Source: Merluccius polli
Taxonomy: Eukaryota > Chordata > Actinopteri > Gadiformes > Merlucciidae
Direction: 5' to 3'
Length of the DNA stretch: 64,000 bases
NCBI GenBank assembly: GCA_030340625.1
Contig: JAOPHQ010005495.1
Location: 1-64,000, forward strand
Of this stretch, positions 48,691-58,410 are shown one piece after another (the stretch's first letter is position 1; each line of letters opens with the position of its first letter). The notes under the pieces are model-generated. The model was not told where the DNA came from, did no database searches, and saw only the letters and a program-made list of their open reading frames with translations. The position numbers and the translations under genes were made by a program.

Positions 48691-49329
48691 TTTCAGTATT
48701 ATATTGCTGTGAATAAGGTTACCATGGTGTATAGTTTGTTTGGTACTTGCCTCCCTTGTCTTATGCTTTTCAACTCTCAGTTTAATCCTGTGTTTCAATA
48801 TGTACCTGACAATCAAAGCAACAATTCAAAAATACTTGAACTTGAAACTGGATCACGTGTGCGAGGGACCGAACGCTGGTAAAAACAGGAACGCTGAAAG
48901 GTTTAACACATTTTCTGGTTTTACCCAGAAAGCCACAAAAACAGGTAGTGGGAAATAAATACCAAAAAGATAAACAAGGTCAAAAAAATATGATGGGTGA
49001 ATGAGGCTGAACATAAAACATACCAGCAGACAGACAAACAGGAACTGAAATTCAAACGCGGCCTCCAACAGTGGAGACATGAGATGAGGGAGACGCCGCG
49101 TCCCAAATGTTATAAATGCTGCCTATTCAGGCGGCGTTCGGAGGCAGGGAGGCTTCAAGTCATGTCTCAATCGAATTTTTACACAAAAAAACGCTTCCTG
49201 TTGAGGTGCCTCCACAAATATAAGTTATGTTTACTTTTTTTAACCTCTGATTTTGTCCAGGCATTCATTCATGTGTGTGTGTGTGTGTGTGTGGGTGCGT
49301 GTTTACATATAATTAGTACTGTAGAGTAG

Positions 49330-49590
49330 CTGTGGCCTCTAAATCTGTGCACTTTACATCCGCTGATATCATTTTTAATCTATATAATAATGACTATGTA
49401 TATTTGTATATTTTTATATTTATATTCACTAGCTTTTATTTATTCCTGTCTTATTTGTCATGTTCTTATCTTGTCCTGTTGTGTCATTTTAGATAGTTAA
49501 ATTAACTGCTGCTGGAGAGAGTGTCAAACTGTATTTCGCTGTGTACTACAATGACAATTAAACTCCTTGAATCCTTGAATCAATAACTGC
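49330..49590 (+). mobile_element. LINE (L2/CR1-type) 3' end, second copy
   Basis: Ends GTGTACTACAATGACAATTA followed by AACTCCTTGAATCCTTGAATC, with TTATTTATTCCTGTCTTATT upstream. It has the same arrangement as 48440-48690 and lies 200 bp before the GT tract at the Ig2 acceptor. Confidence 0.7.
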
Positions 49591-49752
49591 AAGTAATAAA
49601 GATACAGTTCCTTAAACATAATGCTCATTTCCCCCCTATGAGTAAAATGAATACTCTTCCGAATCAGTCGAATTACCTAGGGCTGGAAAACCCAGCCCTC
49701 GCGGCGTGAATAAACCAAAAGTGGAAAGTAATCGTCTTTTGTTTTTTTTTGG

Positions 49753-49805
49753 TTGTGTGTGTGTGTGTGTGTGTCTGTGTGTGTGCGCGCGTGTTTCTTT
49801 CGCAG
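49753..49805 (+). promoter_or_regulatory. mdga2: 3' splice site of the first Ig2 exon with (GT)n in the polypyrimidine position
   Basis: A (GT)n tract with a few C substitutions fills 49753-49794, and only TTTCTTTCGCAG separates it from the exon. A GT array thus occupies the region where the polypyrimidine tract and possibly the branch point would lie. UG repeats in pre-mRNA are known binding sites for TDP-43 and CELF proteins and can lower exon inclusion (established for CFTR exon 9). Whether that happens here is inference. Confidence 0.8.
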
Positions 49806-50002
49806 ACCTGGACGACCCGGTGGTGACGGTGCACCAGAGCATCGGCGAGGCCAAGGAGCAGTTCTACTACGAGCGGACCGTGTTCCTGCGCTGCGTGGCC
49901 AACTCCAACCCGCCGGTGCGGTACAGCTGGCACCGCGGCAGGGAGGTGCTGTCGCAGGGCTCCGACAAGGGGGTGGAGATCTACGAGCCCTTCTTCACGC
50001 AG
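49806..50002 (+). CDS. mdga2: mdga2 exon: Ig2, first half
   Basis: The acceptor is TTTCTTTCGCAG|ACCTG and the donor ACGCAG|GTAAGT (50003). The exon enters in phase 1 and ends in phase 0. It encodes residues 106-171: YLDDPVVTVHQSIGEAKEQF, the B-strand Cys135 (FLRCVANSNPP), Trp147 (RYSWHRG) and EIYEPFFTQ at the end. VHQSIGEAKEQF and CVANSNPPVRYSW identify MDGA2; the corresponding MDGA1 region differs clearly as I remember it. The exon is strongly GC-biased at third positions. Its 197 nt is not a multiple of three, so skipping it alone shifts the frame, whereas skipping it with the next exon (330 nt together) would delete Ig2 in frame. Confidence 0.97.
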
Positions 50003-51297
50003 GTAAGTCGGAGGCGGGACGACGCGAAGAGCGGACGCAGAAGTCGGAAATGTAAAATGTGATCGGAAAAAGCGTACTGCGCATCCGAATTATTTCATTT
50101 TGCCGAGTATGTTTGCATGTACGAGCGAAGGGACTTGGTGAGGTTGGTGCATCGAAGACATAAAGCAACAAGATATGAGAGAAATGTTAACAAAATATTG
50201 AACGAGAAGAATTGAATCAGAACATGAATTATTCACTGAGTGATTAAGGACTATGAAGATGTTTGCACTATTCGCAGCAGGCCATGTCTTCTTCTTGGGA
50301 AGTGATGAAACTCCGATAAATATGGTATATGATATTTTGCTAATTTGTGTAATCACTTCATACTAATGTGTGCCTCAACAGTAACTCAATAACACATGTT
50401 AATTTATGATCGTATTGCGACGCATTGACAGAGAAAGTCCACAGAGAAAAAAAATACACACATTGGCCGTTATGAGTTGTAAATAAAAAGGACGTTAAGT
50501 TGTATATATGAATATATAATACAACATTATTGACCTTTTTTTTTAAGCTATTGCACATTACACGGTGCAGTGGCTGCACAATACACAATAAAATGTTGAA
50601 TTCAAATATAATAACATGTTAAAATAACGGCTTCCATAACGGCGGTATCCTCCCTCCTAGTAAAGTTCACTGTCCGTTGAATACAAGAGGTGAACCGAGG
50701 TGAGAGGGAAGTCTAGAGAAACATAAACTTTTTTAACGTCATTTTTGCTGTTATTTAGTATGATTTGCGAGGCCGACGGTTCCTCCATTGCAATCTTTTG
50801 CGTTTGCTGCCGCCCAACCAGTCTAACCAGACGCACTGATTGCATTAGAGAATCGCAGTGGAGACAGAAGCCCATTTGTAGGTTCAGATGTCCATCTCAG
50901 CCGTAAGAGCATCTCCATTCAAACACCACCACCACCACCACCACCACCACCCCTCCATCCCCTCCATCCCCGCCGTATCCTCTGTCTCTTTCTGCATCAT
51001 CATTCCCTCCATTAAACTTTATTAGGTAAGCCAAACCCAACCATTAACACAGTCATCCATAAGCCCCCCCCAGTCACTATAAATAAGATCTCCAGCCGGT
51101 CTAATGTCCATCCACTGGCTCCCCCCAAATCAGATCCCGGTGAAATGCATCTGGGGACCGGTCTTCTCTCCCCATGCTTGTTAGGTCCGGTATTTTCCGG
51201 CTCAGTCTGGTTTGGCTCCTTATGATTTAGGCCCTAACTAGTTCTTCTACTCCTCTATTCGCTTTGTGCTTTGTCTCTCTGTCTCCCTCTGTCTCTG

Positions 51298-51370
<73 letters not shown>

Positions 51371-51800
51371 CTCTCCTCAGACCTCTCTCCCCCTTTATTG
51401 TCTCCTGTCCTCAGCTGACCAGCCTGTGTCTGAATGTTTCCACAAGCCTGCAGAAACCAGAAAGCAGGAGTGCCATTTCAAACTCCGCAATGGGAACACC
51501 GTTATAATTAACAGCGGCCCCAGAGCTGCACTTTAATTATAGAAACCCTGCTATTCTCTATCACCCCCGCCCCCCCCGCCGCCTTGCATTGCATATTCCC
51601 GCCGTAATAACAAAAACAGCAGAATAATCGCGGCTACAATGGCTGATATTTGATTCGGTTCACGCCACGCTGTTAGCTCATTTTCGGTTGATATTTACCA
51701 GTTGGTGTTCAAGTCTTCAACAGCCCACCACTCAGAGGCTCTTTGTACAGATTATTTCATCACTGTCCAGCCCCAAACACCCTCTATATTATAACTATAA

Positions 51801-51835
<35 letters not shown>

Positions 51836-53035
51836 GGCTCTTGCTCTTGCTCTCGCTCTCCCAGGCTTTTTCCTCAGTTCATAATTGGGCTCGCATATAC
51901 AGCCAGCCTCTCCAGCCTCTTAGCCATCATTGTCTGTCCCATTTCCCCACCTCCTTCACACCTTTGCTAAATCAGTCCTCCCTCCCCTCTCTCGCTCGCT
52001 CCCTTCCTCCCACCCTCCATCCCTCCCATTCCCACGCATCCAGCTCAATATCATGTTTAATCTGGTCCTCCAAAGAGGATGTTTCCCTCCGGTCTGTCCT
52101 CCCGTTGCGTCAGAGGGCTGTGTACTTTTAAGCATCAAGGCGCCATGTTCACCTCACACCAACCCCCGCCCCCCTCCTCCGAAAATGTCACGAGGTGACG
52201 GAGAGAGAAAGAGAGATTCGGTTAACCTCCTAATCTAATTCAGCCAATGGCTCCTCTGATCCTCATTTGAAATGAAAAACACGACCGGGCCATCGCAGCA
52301 TGGGGGCCGGCTCAGGGTCTTAATCAGCGCCCCCCCTTTCCCTAACACCAACGACGGCGTCCGCTGGATCAAAGCCTCATATCCCACGCCCGGCCCCGCT
52401 GGGTGGGAGGAGCCACGGTCGGCCCGGACACCAGATAGGCTCAGCGATACGATCCCCTCCTTCTGTGAAGAAAGGACCCCCCGCAAGCCCTCCCAGAATT
52501 GCCTGGTTCCTCGATGATGAAAACAATGAGTGCGGGGCCATTGCCCACACATGGAAAAACATGGCTACTGCTCACACAGGGGGGATAAGCAAAGCCTGTG
52601 TGTTGGGCAAATGAGATGCCTCTCAGCATGACAGCGTATCAGTTTCCCAATCTATTGGTTCATAGCCATAAGCCGCTAGCTGATAGCGGTTGCGAAGCGC
52701 TACTTAGTGTGGCGCGTTGCACGCTTCTTCGCCGGTACATTACTGGCAGCCGTGGACAGGGTTCATACAAAAGGTCAAAAAAAGGTCAGGAACAGCCGTC
52801 TCCTTTGTCTACTGAGTGCGAAAATATCAACACACATATCCACACACACACACATGTTCATCCCTCATGTTGTTATTGCGTAACATCATGCGGGTGGGGA
52901 GGGGCTCTTCCTCCTCCCTGGGTTGTCTCTTATTTTCTGATTTCCCTTTTTCAATGGCGCTTTTTTCCTCGACTATAATGAACTCTTTCTTGCACACATT
53001 TGCACACCCCTGTTTTGGTTTGATCTGAGCTGCAG
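50003..53035 (+). other. mdga2 intron inside Ig2 (phase 0, 3.0 kb)
   Basis: The intron runs from GTAAGT to GATCTGAGCTGCAG. It contains ACC repeats (50927-50950), a CT array (51277-51368), a smaller CT array (51800-51836) and short C-runs. The segment at 51400-51545 is repeat-free with balanced composition and could be a conserved non-coding element (inference). No other gene is visible. Confidence 0.85.
51277..51368. repeat. (CT)n microsatellite
   Basis: CTGTCTCTGTCTC start followed by pure CT. Polypyrimidine on the mdga2 sense strand. Confidence 0.9.
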
Positions 53036-53168
53036 GGGGAGACGAAGATCCTCAAGCTGAAGAACCTGCGGCCCCAGGACTACGCCAACTACAGCTGCAT
53101 CGCGTCCGTGCGCAACGTCTGCGGCATCCCCGACCGCAGCGTGATCTTCAGACTCACCAATAAGACGG
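53036..53168 (+). CDS. mdga2: mdga2 exon: Ig2, second half
   Basis: The acceptor is TGAGCTGCAG|GGG and the donor ACGG|GTACGT (53169). It enters in phase 0 and leaves in phase 1. Residues 172-215 include GETKILKLKNLRPQDYANYS, the F-strand Cys192 that pairs with Cys135, a further Cys200 (RNVCGIPD), and sequons at Asn189 (NYS) and Asn213 (NKT). The polypyrimidine tract before the acceptor is weak (CCCCTGTTTTGGTTTGATCT). With the preceding exon it makes the complete Ig2, part of the neuroligin-contacting region in MDGA proteins. Confidence 0.96.
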
Positions 53169-53344
53169 GTACGTCACACACCCGGTTCTGACCTGTACGT
53201 AATCGGGTGCGTCTCCATGACGACGATGGTGCCCTTTACCACCAAGCCCAAAGCAACGTTTAGTCATTTATTTTTTGTGTTGCGCTACGAATATGAACCG
53301 AAATTCACACTGTGAAGCCGGTGTTCGGCTTGAAAGGACGCTAA

Positions 53345-53490
53345 GAAGAACCGCGTTCGATCCCCAATGTCCACAACCTACCTCCTAGGCATCTTTGAGC
53401 AATATGCCCCGCCCCCTACTCCTTACTCCTGACCTGTGTATTCACTGTAAGCTGCTTTGGATAAGGGTGTCTGATAAGTGACTTAATGGT
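53345..53490 (+). mobile_element. tRNA-SINE body and 3' tail
   Basis: GTTCGATCCCCAATGTCCAC (B box), then GCATCTTTGAGCAATATGCC, CTCCTGACCTGTGTATTCAC and TGTAAGCTGCTTTGGATAAG, ending GTGTCTGATAAGTGAC. This is the near-complete 3' two-thirds of an abundant teleost SINE whose tail normally reads GCTTTGGATAAAAGCGTCTG. Confidence 0.85.
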
Positions 53491-53935
53491 AGCCAATACA
53501 TTTTGGAGATGCATGATTTTCAAAACCTCCTTGGTTTCCTTAAGAAGCTGAGCTGAGTAGTGTGGTGCTTTCGAAAGATAGCCTTAAAAAAGATAACAGG
53601 CTTTTTAAAAAGAAAAAAGCAATGTGAATGTATCCTTATGGGGTAAAGGAAGTGAAGGGAATCAAAGACGCATTGAACAAAGTAAGGCTTGTCGCGTCCT
53701 AATCCTGCTACATCGCTTTGTTCGAACTCCTTGTTTATGGCCAAGAATAGACCGTGTTTTTCGCATAGATGTTTTTAACCATTAAACCCTTTACAGTAGG
53801 TTTTATATTGTTCCACAAAGTCCACCAAGACATGTTTATTTCATTCTTCCTTTATACAACATTTTAGGGGCCATGTCACCTAGATATTGGCTTCCTGCCG
53901 GACAACTCTACCGCTCACCTGGGCCCTCAAATATG

Positions 53936-53939
53936 TATT

Positions 53940-53979
<40 letters not shown>
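53936..53979. repeat. (TTTC)n microsatellite
   Basis: Eleven perfect TTTC units, about 100 bp upstream of the Ig3 acceptor. Confidence 0.95.
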
Positions 53980-53980
<1 letters not shown>

Positions 53981-54077
53981 ATGGCCACGTCAAAATTATT
54001 TTCCACCGGAGGGAAAGCCACGCAAAATTAAATGGACCCCTAAATCTCTTGTGTTTTTCTCTTCTCCCGGGGGTTAG

Positions 54078-54347
54078 CCTCGCCGTCCATCAAGCTGCTG
54101 GTGGAGGACCCCATCGTGGTGAACCCCGGCCAGACGGTGTCCCTGGTGTGCATCACCACCGGCGGCGAGCCCTCGCCAATGCTGAACTGGGCCAGCAGCA
54201 ACGACAGCCTCCCCCAGAGGAGCCTGGTGAAGGGCGGCACCCTCACCCTGCCCGCCATCACGTCCGACGAGGCGGGCGTCTACAGCTGCGTGGCCAGCAA
54301 CAACGTGGGCAACCCGGCCAAGAAGTCCACCACCATCGTGGTCCGAG
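54078..54347 (+). CDS. mdga2: mdga2 exon: Ig3 complete
   Basis: One exon encodes Ig3, residues 216-305. The acceptor is GGGGTTAG|CCTCG and the donor CGAG|GTGAGA (54348); both ends are phase 1. It starts ASPSIKLLVEDPIVVNPG, has the B-strand Cys240 (SLVCITTGGEP), Trp253 (LNWASS), a sequon at Asn257 (NDS), GGTLTLPAITSDEAGVYS with Cys286, and ends NNVGNPAKKS...VVR. These features match MDGA2 Ig3. In MDGA structures Ig3 packs with Ig1-Ig2 into a compact triangular shape. The 3' 20 bases and the donor are copied 136 bp downstream. The next exon should start Ig4 and was not found in the remaining 9.6 kb. Confidence 0.97.
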
Positions 54348-54590
54348 GTGAGACGCCGCCGGGGGTTGGTTGGGGGGGTGTGTAGGCGGCGGGAGGGAGG
54401 GAGGGAGGGAGGGGGTGAGGAAGGAGGGGGTCCACCGCAGAGAGTGGGAGGGTGGGGAAGGCGCACCACCATCGTGGTCCGAGGTGAGACGCCGCCGGGG
54501 GGTTGGGGGGGGTGTGGAGGTGGAGGGATGGAGGGAGAGAGGTGAGGAAGGAAGGGTCCCGCCGCAGAGAGCAGGGAGGGTGGGGAAGGC
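54328..54590 (+). repeat. mdga2: Tandem duplication of the Ig3 exon end and donor site
   Basis: Copy 1 (54328-54462) contains the last 20 exon bases, the donor and about 115 intron bases. Copy 2 (54464-54590) repeats them in order: CACCACCATCGTGGTCCGAG, GTGAGACGCCGCCGGG, G-rich DNA, GTGAGGAAGGA, CCGCAGAGAG, GGAGGGTGGGGAAGGC. The second donor is at 54483|54484, 136 nt further on. Extending the exon to it would meet a stop at 54383-54385 after 12 intron-coded residues. The exon-derived 20 bases are unchanged; the intronic part has drifted with small indels. Confidence 0.93.
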
Positions 54591-55010
54591 ACATGTGGAC
54601 GGCAAAAGGGAGACGGGAAGACGGATGTGAAAGAAAGGAGGAAGGCAAAAAAAAGAGAGATAAAAACAAACAACCCGAAAGACAGAAACAACAAACGAAA
54701 GGTGACATCCTAAAGAGAGAGAATGAAAGAAAGAGGACTATTTTTAAATATTCAAGCGTAGAGTTCACACTGTGACTGTGCCATATGTGTTAAAATAAAG
54801 AAAACACACAGTTTGAAAAAAGGCTATTTCATGGCATCCGCTCAAACATTGCCGGCAGGAATATATACTCTCTGTTGCCTGAAGTAGAAATATTTTATAG
54901 AAATATTTACTGTGCCATTTACTTAGATGTATATTTAATGCACTTCCACTTCTGCCAAAGCTCCAGGCATGAAATCAATGGTGCACACTTATTGTTTGAC
55001 CTGATACACC

Positions 55011-55047
55011 CACACGCACACACACACATGCGCCCACACACATAAAC

Positions 55048-55083
<36 letters not shown>
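55011..55083. repeat. (CA)n microsatellite
   Basis: CA with CATGCGCC and CATAAACACACG interruptions, then a pure CA run. Confidence 0.9.
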
Positions 55084-55084
<1 letters not shown>

Positions 55085-55439
55085 ATTATACTATCAGATC
55101 ACAGAGTCAAAGTTGGCCCGGCTACTGTATTCAGCACAGGCAAGGGCGATGTTGGAGGCGAAGTGTAAGTGCGTAAGTGCTCATTAAAAGTCACTAATTA
55201 AAACAGCCGTTTCAGCCGTAATGAAGGGCATCCTACGGCGAGGATGCTGGAGACTGTTTGGCCGTCACTCGCTGGATTTGTATTTGTCCAAGGACCTTCC
55301 CTTCGGGGGCCGGGCTTCACAGGGCCGCAGTAATGGCGCGTCTTGTTGCCTTTGGGCTCATTATGAATATTAAAGGGCCCCTTTTCTTTTACACTCTCGT
55401 TTTTGCCGTTACAAAATGTACTTATAGGGAACAGGGTAC

Positions 55440-55606
55440 AGGTCTGGGTGATCAAACCGTTGTAACCGTCTCTCCCTGGCTTCACCGAAACATCTGTTCA
55501 CCACAGAGCGATTTTGAGAAATTGTATTGGTAACGGATGTTTTAGTGAAGCCGGGAGAGAAGGTCACGACGGTTTATCACCCAAACCGCTATTGTCCTTT
55601 AACTGT
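55440..55606. mobile_element. Hairpin MITE, family H, copy 2 (short)
   Basis: The left arm (GGTGATCAAACCGTTG, CCGTCTCTCCCTGGCTTCAC, AAACATCTGTTCACCA) and the right arm are reverse complements across about 65 bp with only some 20 bp between them. The same arms form the element at 14930-15350, which has a 200-bp insert or unreduced centre. The RNA or single strand would fold as one long hairpin. Confidence 0.85.
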
Positions 55607-55629
55607 ATGACAGACGGCGGCAATGACAA

Positions 55630-55800
55630 CAGCTGGTTGTGTCTGGCTAAAGCGTGGCATTAACGCACCCATGTCAGGGGTTAGGGGTTCGATTCCTCTG
55701 GGTGATGGGAACCATGCTTAGACTGCACATACCCATGGTACTGTGAGACGCTTTGGATACAAGTCTCCTACTAGCCTCCTTAAATGGCATTTATATACTT
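55630..55800 (+). mobile_element. tRNA-derived SINE, near complete
   Basis: GTCTGGCTAAAGCGTGGCAT (A-box side), TAGGGGTTCGATTCCTCTGG (B box), GGGAACCATGCTTAGACTGC, and the tail TGTGAGACGCTTTGGATACA followed by AGTCTCCTACTAGCC. Order and spacing fit a teleost SINE of the same superfamily as 53345-53490. It lies 25 bp after the hairpin MITE. Confidence 0.85.
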
Positions 55801-55989
55801 CTTTTTGTTCTATCAATTGCTAGATAACTAGGATTTGTGTCTTGTAAGTGTTGAGATATTCTATTCTTTCTATTCTATCTATTTTCATCTCCACTGAATT
55901 GCTTATTCATCAGTTTGCTATTCATTCATCTTAGATCCAGAAGTTGGAAAATGCTATAGCCAAACTTCTGGGGGGAGAGTGCACTGCAC

Positions 55990-56160
55990 CAAGATGGAGG
56001 TTTCAGAAGATGATTTTAACAAATGTATTTATACGGTGGCCAGTCTACTACACAGGTTTGATTTTAAACCTTTACAGACACTGTCTAAATACGTTTGTGG
56101 TGTCTGGACAGGACGTTTTAGCTCGTCTTCTCACCGGCTACGGGAAGAGTTTAGTTTAGC
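55990..56160 (+). pseudogene. RecQ-type helicase remnant from a mobile element
   Basis: Two frames carry consecutive parts of a RecQ-like helicase N-terminus. One frame (from ATG 55994) reads EDDFNKCIYTVASLLHRFDF and then KPLQ. The other continues VVSGQDVLARLLTGYGKSL, where TGYGKS (56133-56150) is the Walker A motif; the family normally has P-T-G-Y-G-K-S, with Leu here instead of Pro. The frameshift near 56090 and the stop at 56157 show decay. Similar helicase frames are repeated many times in fish genomes, which suggests carriage by a transposon, but I cannot name it. Flanking sequence (56310-56430) recurs inverted at 59090-59260. Confidence 0.65.
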
Positions 56161-56309
56161 GGCGCTGGCCGAGTTTGCGTTCGCTGTTGGCCAAGGAGGG
56201 AAACCGACGATGGGAAGACGATGCTTTCGTTTCAGTCGTCAGTCCTCTTCTGGATCCGAGATTAAGGGTCAGCCATGTCACGTTTCCGGTTGTTTCCAGT
56301 AGATACCCA

Positions 56310-56430
56310 TTCCACGTAACGCGCATCTACAGATCCCCGCCCCCAGCGACACGATTGGTCGGAATAAATTAGAAGCGAAAGAAAATTAAACTTCAGATAT
56401 TAATCTAAAGTCTGATTTGTGAGATTAGCA
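56310..56430 (+). repeat. Element end, inverted copy at 59090-59260
   Basis: CTACAGATCCCCGCCCCCAG, GATTGGTCGGAATAAA, AGAAAATTAAA, then GATATTAATCTAAAGTCTGA and TTTGTGAGA. The minus strand of 59090-59260 has the same series of motifs with 30-40 bp extra between them. Confidence 0.8.
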
Positions 56431-56655
56431 ATTCATCAATATTTTGGATTGACTGTGGAATAATACATGCTATTTGCTCTTTGGGGTTTGTAGGCTGCGG
56501 TTTATGACACATACTTAATATTAAGGAAAGCACATATTGTGTGTGAGCCTATAATTGGAGGGATAAAACAGATTTTAGACATGTCTTCATAATAAGGACT
56601 TTGCCTTAGTTAGGATAAGGAGCCCAGTTGCTGTAAACAAAGGCCACCAGTTTTG

Positions 56656-56701
56656 TGTGTCTGTGTCTGTGTGTGTATGTGTGCGTGTGTGTGCACATGC
56701 G

Positions 56702-56736
<35 letters not shown>
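56656..56736. repeat. (GT)n microsatellite
   Basis: GT interrupted by GCACATGCGCTA, then a pure run. Confidence 0.9.
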
Positions 56737-56737
<1 letters not shown>

Positions 56738-57376
56738 CGTGTGCGTACATGTATGTATATGCCTGTGGGAATACTTACTTAAAGTTATGTCGCATGTTTC
56801 CCTGGATATGCAAGAAAACAACAACAACAATAACAGTATACGTCGAAACGCAGTGCAAGGGTCAAGTGGCGCCTCTGCGTCATAGCTAAAAGAAAGTTCT
56901 CCGTTGAATGTAATTGAATCTATTGTATTTATATGTAAAGATCGACCATTATTCACGCCGGGAAATACAGCACAATAGAGACCAGAGTTCTTTCACAGCA
57001 TCACAAAACATTCGCCGCACGCTTCACTTGCTTTTGTATCATCTGCGTCATTGTCTGCAGCAGCGGTGTTTGTGTACAGCCTTTTGTCTAAAAAAAAAAC
57101 ATTTCATTATTATCTCGTCGGGGAGCAACAACAGAAAACACGGTCGGTCGGTCGGTCGTCTCTCCTCCAAACACGTGCCGACCGTCACCCAATGTCAACT
57201 TTCTCTGAGGGTCTGTGACTCCTGTCCTCACCTCCCTGAGGAATCACCAACCACCCCCCCACCCCCCCCAAAAAAAGGTCCCAGCTAAATACATCAGTCA
57301 TCATTAAAAAGGTCCTTGAACCGCTGCGCTCTCAGGGAGATGTTGTCACGACAACCGGACCGATGTCATCCTTTAA

Positions 57377-57603
57377 ACCTGCACTATGTGACTTTTCTAC
57401 TACAGCTATTTACTCCATTCAAAAAAATACCCGAACTCGAAAGTTTCTCAAGAAAGAAATGTGCCCATCCATGAGTCAGTCCATCCGACGAATTTTCCTC
57501 TCCCCCCCCACCCGCCCACCGTGGGAAAAGTATCCAGCTACAACTGCAGCTACATCTCAAGCCACTAGAGGGCTGCCCATGGCAAAACGCACATAGTGCA
57601 GGT
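57377..57603. mobile_element. 227-bp MITE with TTAA flanks
   Basis: Both ends begin ACCTGCACTATGTG in inverted orientation (57377 on +, 57603 on -), and similarity continues a few bases (ACTTTT against CGTTTT). Each end is bordered by TTAA (57373-57376 and 57604-57607), the target duplication used by piggyBac and Kolobok elements. The interior has no coding capacity. The TIRs match perfectly over 14 bp, so the copy is well preserved. Superfamily cannot be decided without the autonomous partner. Confidence 0.88.
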
Positions 57604-58057
57604 TTAACATCCCGAACGGAGACGACCATTTTAGTATTCCGAGTGCGCAGAAGTTCAGCAGCAGACACAGCAGAAGTCGCGGAGCAGAAAGAAAGAAACG
57701 AAACGGCTCTCTGTACCGTCTCCAACCTCAGCAACAAAAACAAACAGAGAGGTCTCCGCCGGCAGGCAGTCAGCGAAAGAGAAAAAGGCTGAGGTAACGA
57801 GGGCGGCAACCGCAAGGCAAACCTTGTCGGTCAACAGACTCGGAGACGTGAGTCGAGGCAGTGAGCACAAGTGGCGGCGGCGGCGCCCGTCTCGAAACTT
57901 CAGTCACTTAGACCGAAGGAATTGCTTTCTTTTGTTTCCATTGTGACGACTGCTGCAGATTGTCATGAGTGGCCGGCCATGAAGGTCATCTGCACCGGGA
58001 GACCTCTGAAGATTCCCCAGCGCAGTTCAACTAGGGCTCCCACTACTGTCTGGCAAA

Positions 58058-58059
<2 letters not shown>

Positions 58060-58088
<29 letters not shown>

Positions 58089-58199
58089 CTATTGACAAGA
58101 TCACATCACACACTCATGTTTACACACACACACCTGCAAGAGCATGCACACACACACACACACACACACACAAAATCACTCTGTGGCACATAACACAGG

Positions 58200-58255
<56 letters not shown>

Positions 58256-58298
58256 CACGTGTGCAAAAGCATACACACACACATGCAAGAGCACACAA

Positions 58299-58334
<36 letters not shown>

Positions 58335-58410
58335 ACTGTCTCACATGCTTAAACACATACACACACGCACACTATTTCACATGCACACACACAAACACAA
58401 ACACACAGAC
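58060..58410. repeat. Long (CA)n compound repeat
   Basis: Some 350 bp of CA with GCAAGAGCATGCACAC-type and CTGTCTCACATGC interruptions, several of them repeated. The His/Thr and Cys/Val frames across it are artefacts. Confidence 0.9.

Larger units (their letters stand above)
23503..49805 (+). other. mdga2 intron Ig1-Ig2 (phase 1, 26.3 kb)
   Basis: This is the largest complete intron here, running from GTAAGT to TTTCTTTCGCAG. The first 8 kb holds a SINE (24760-24865, minus), CTT, G30, GA and CCT tracts (25.3-26.2 kb), a LINE tail (27035-27245, minus) and the GT/G/CT tracts of 28.9-30.5 kb. Two transposon remnants sit at 31.9-35.0 and 40.5-41.7 kb. From 42 to 49.7 kb it has teleost repeats, the composite GT array (44.7-45.5 kb), GC-rich islands (45890-46080, 46330-46390, 47295-47345) and LINE tails (48.4-49.6 kb). 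Stretches such as 35000-35700 and 47580-47930 look unique and unassigned. Confidence 0.85.
53169..54077 (+). other. mdga2 intron Ig2-Ig3 (phase 1, 0.9 kb)
   Basis: The shortest intron. It contains a SINE (53345-53490) and a (TTTC)11 array (53936-53979). The acceptor is CTTCTCCCGGGGGTTAG: TTAG rather than the usual CAG, with a G-run interrupting the pyrimidine tract. The reading frame and family alignment still place the exon start at 54078. Confidence 0.88.

Noticed and set aside
54348..54775. Gly/Arg-rich frames after the Ig3 exon
   Set aside because: Translation of the G-rich duplicated intron segment; they begin after the donor and match nothing in MDGA proteins.
57384..57815. 143-codon minus-strand frame
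   Set aside because: It runs through the TTAA MITE and its flank, so it cannot be a conserved gene; composition is Ser/Leu/Arg-rich without motifs.
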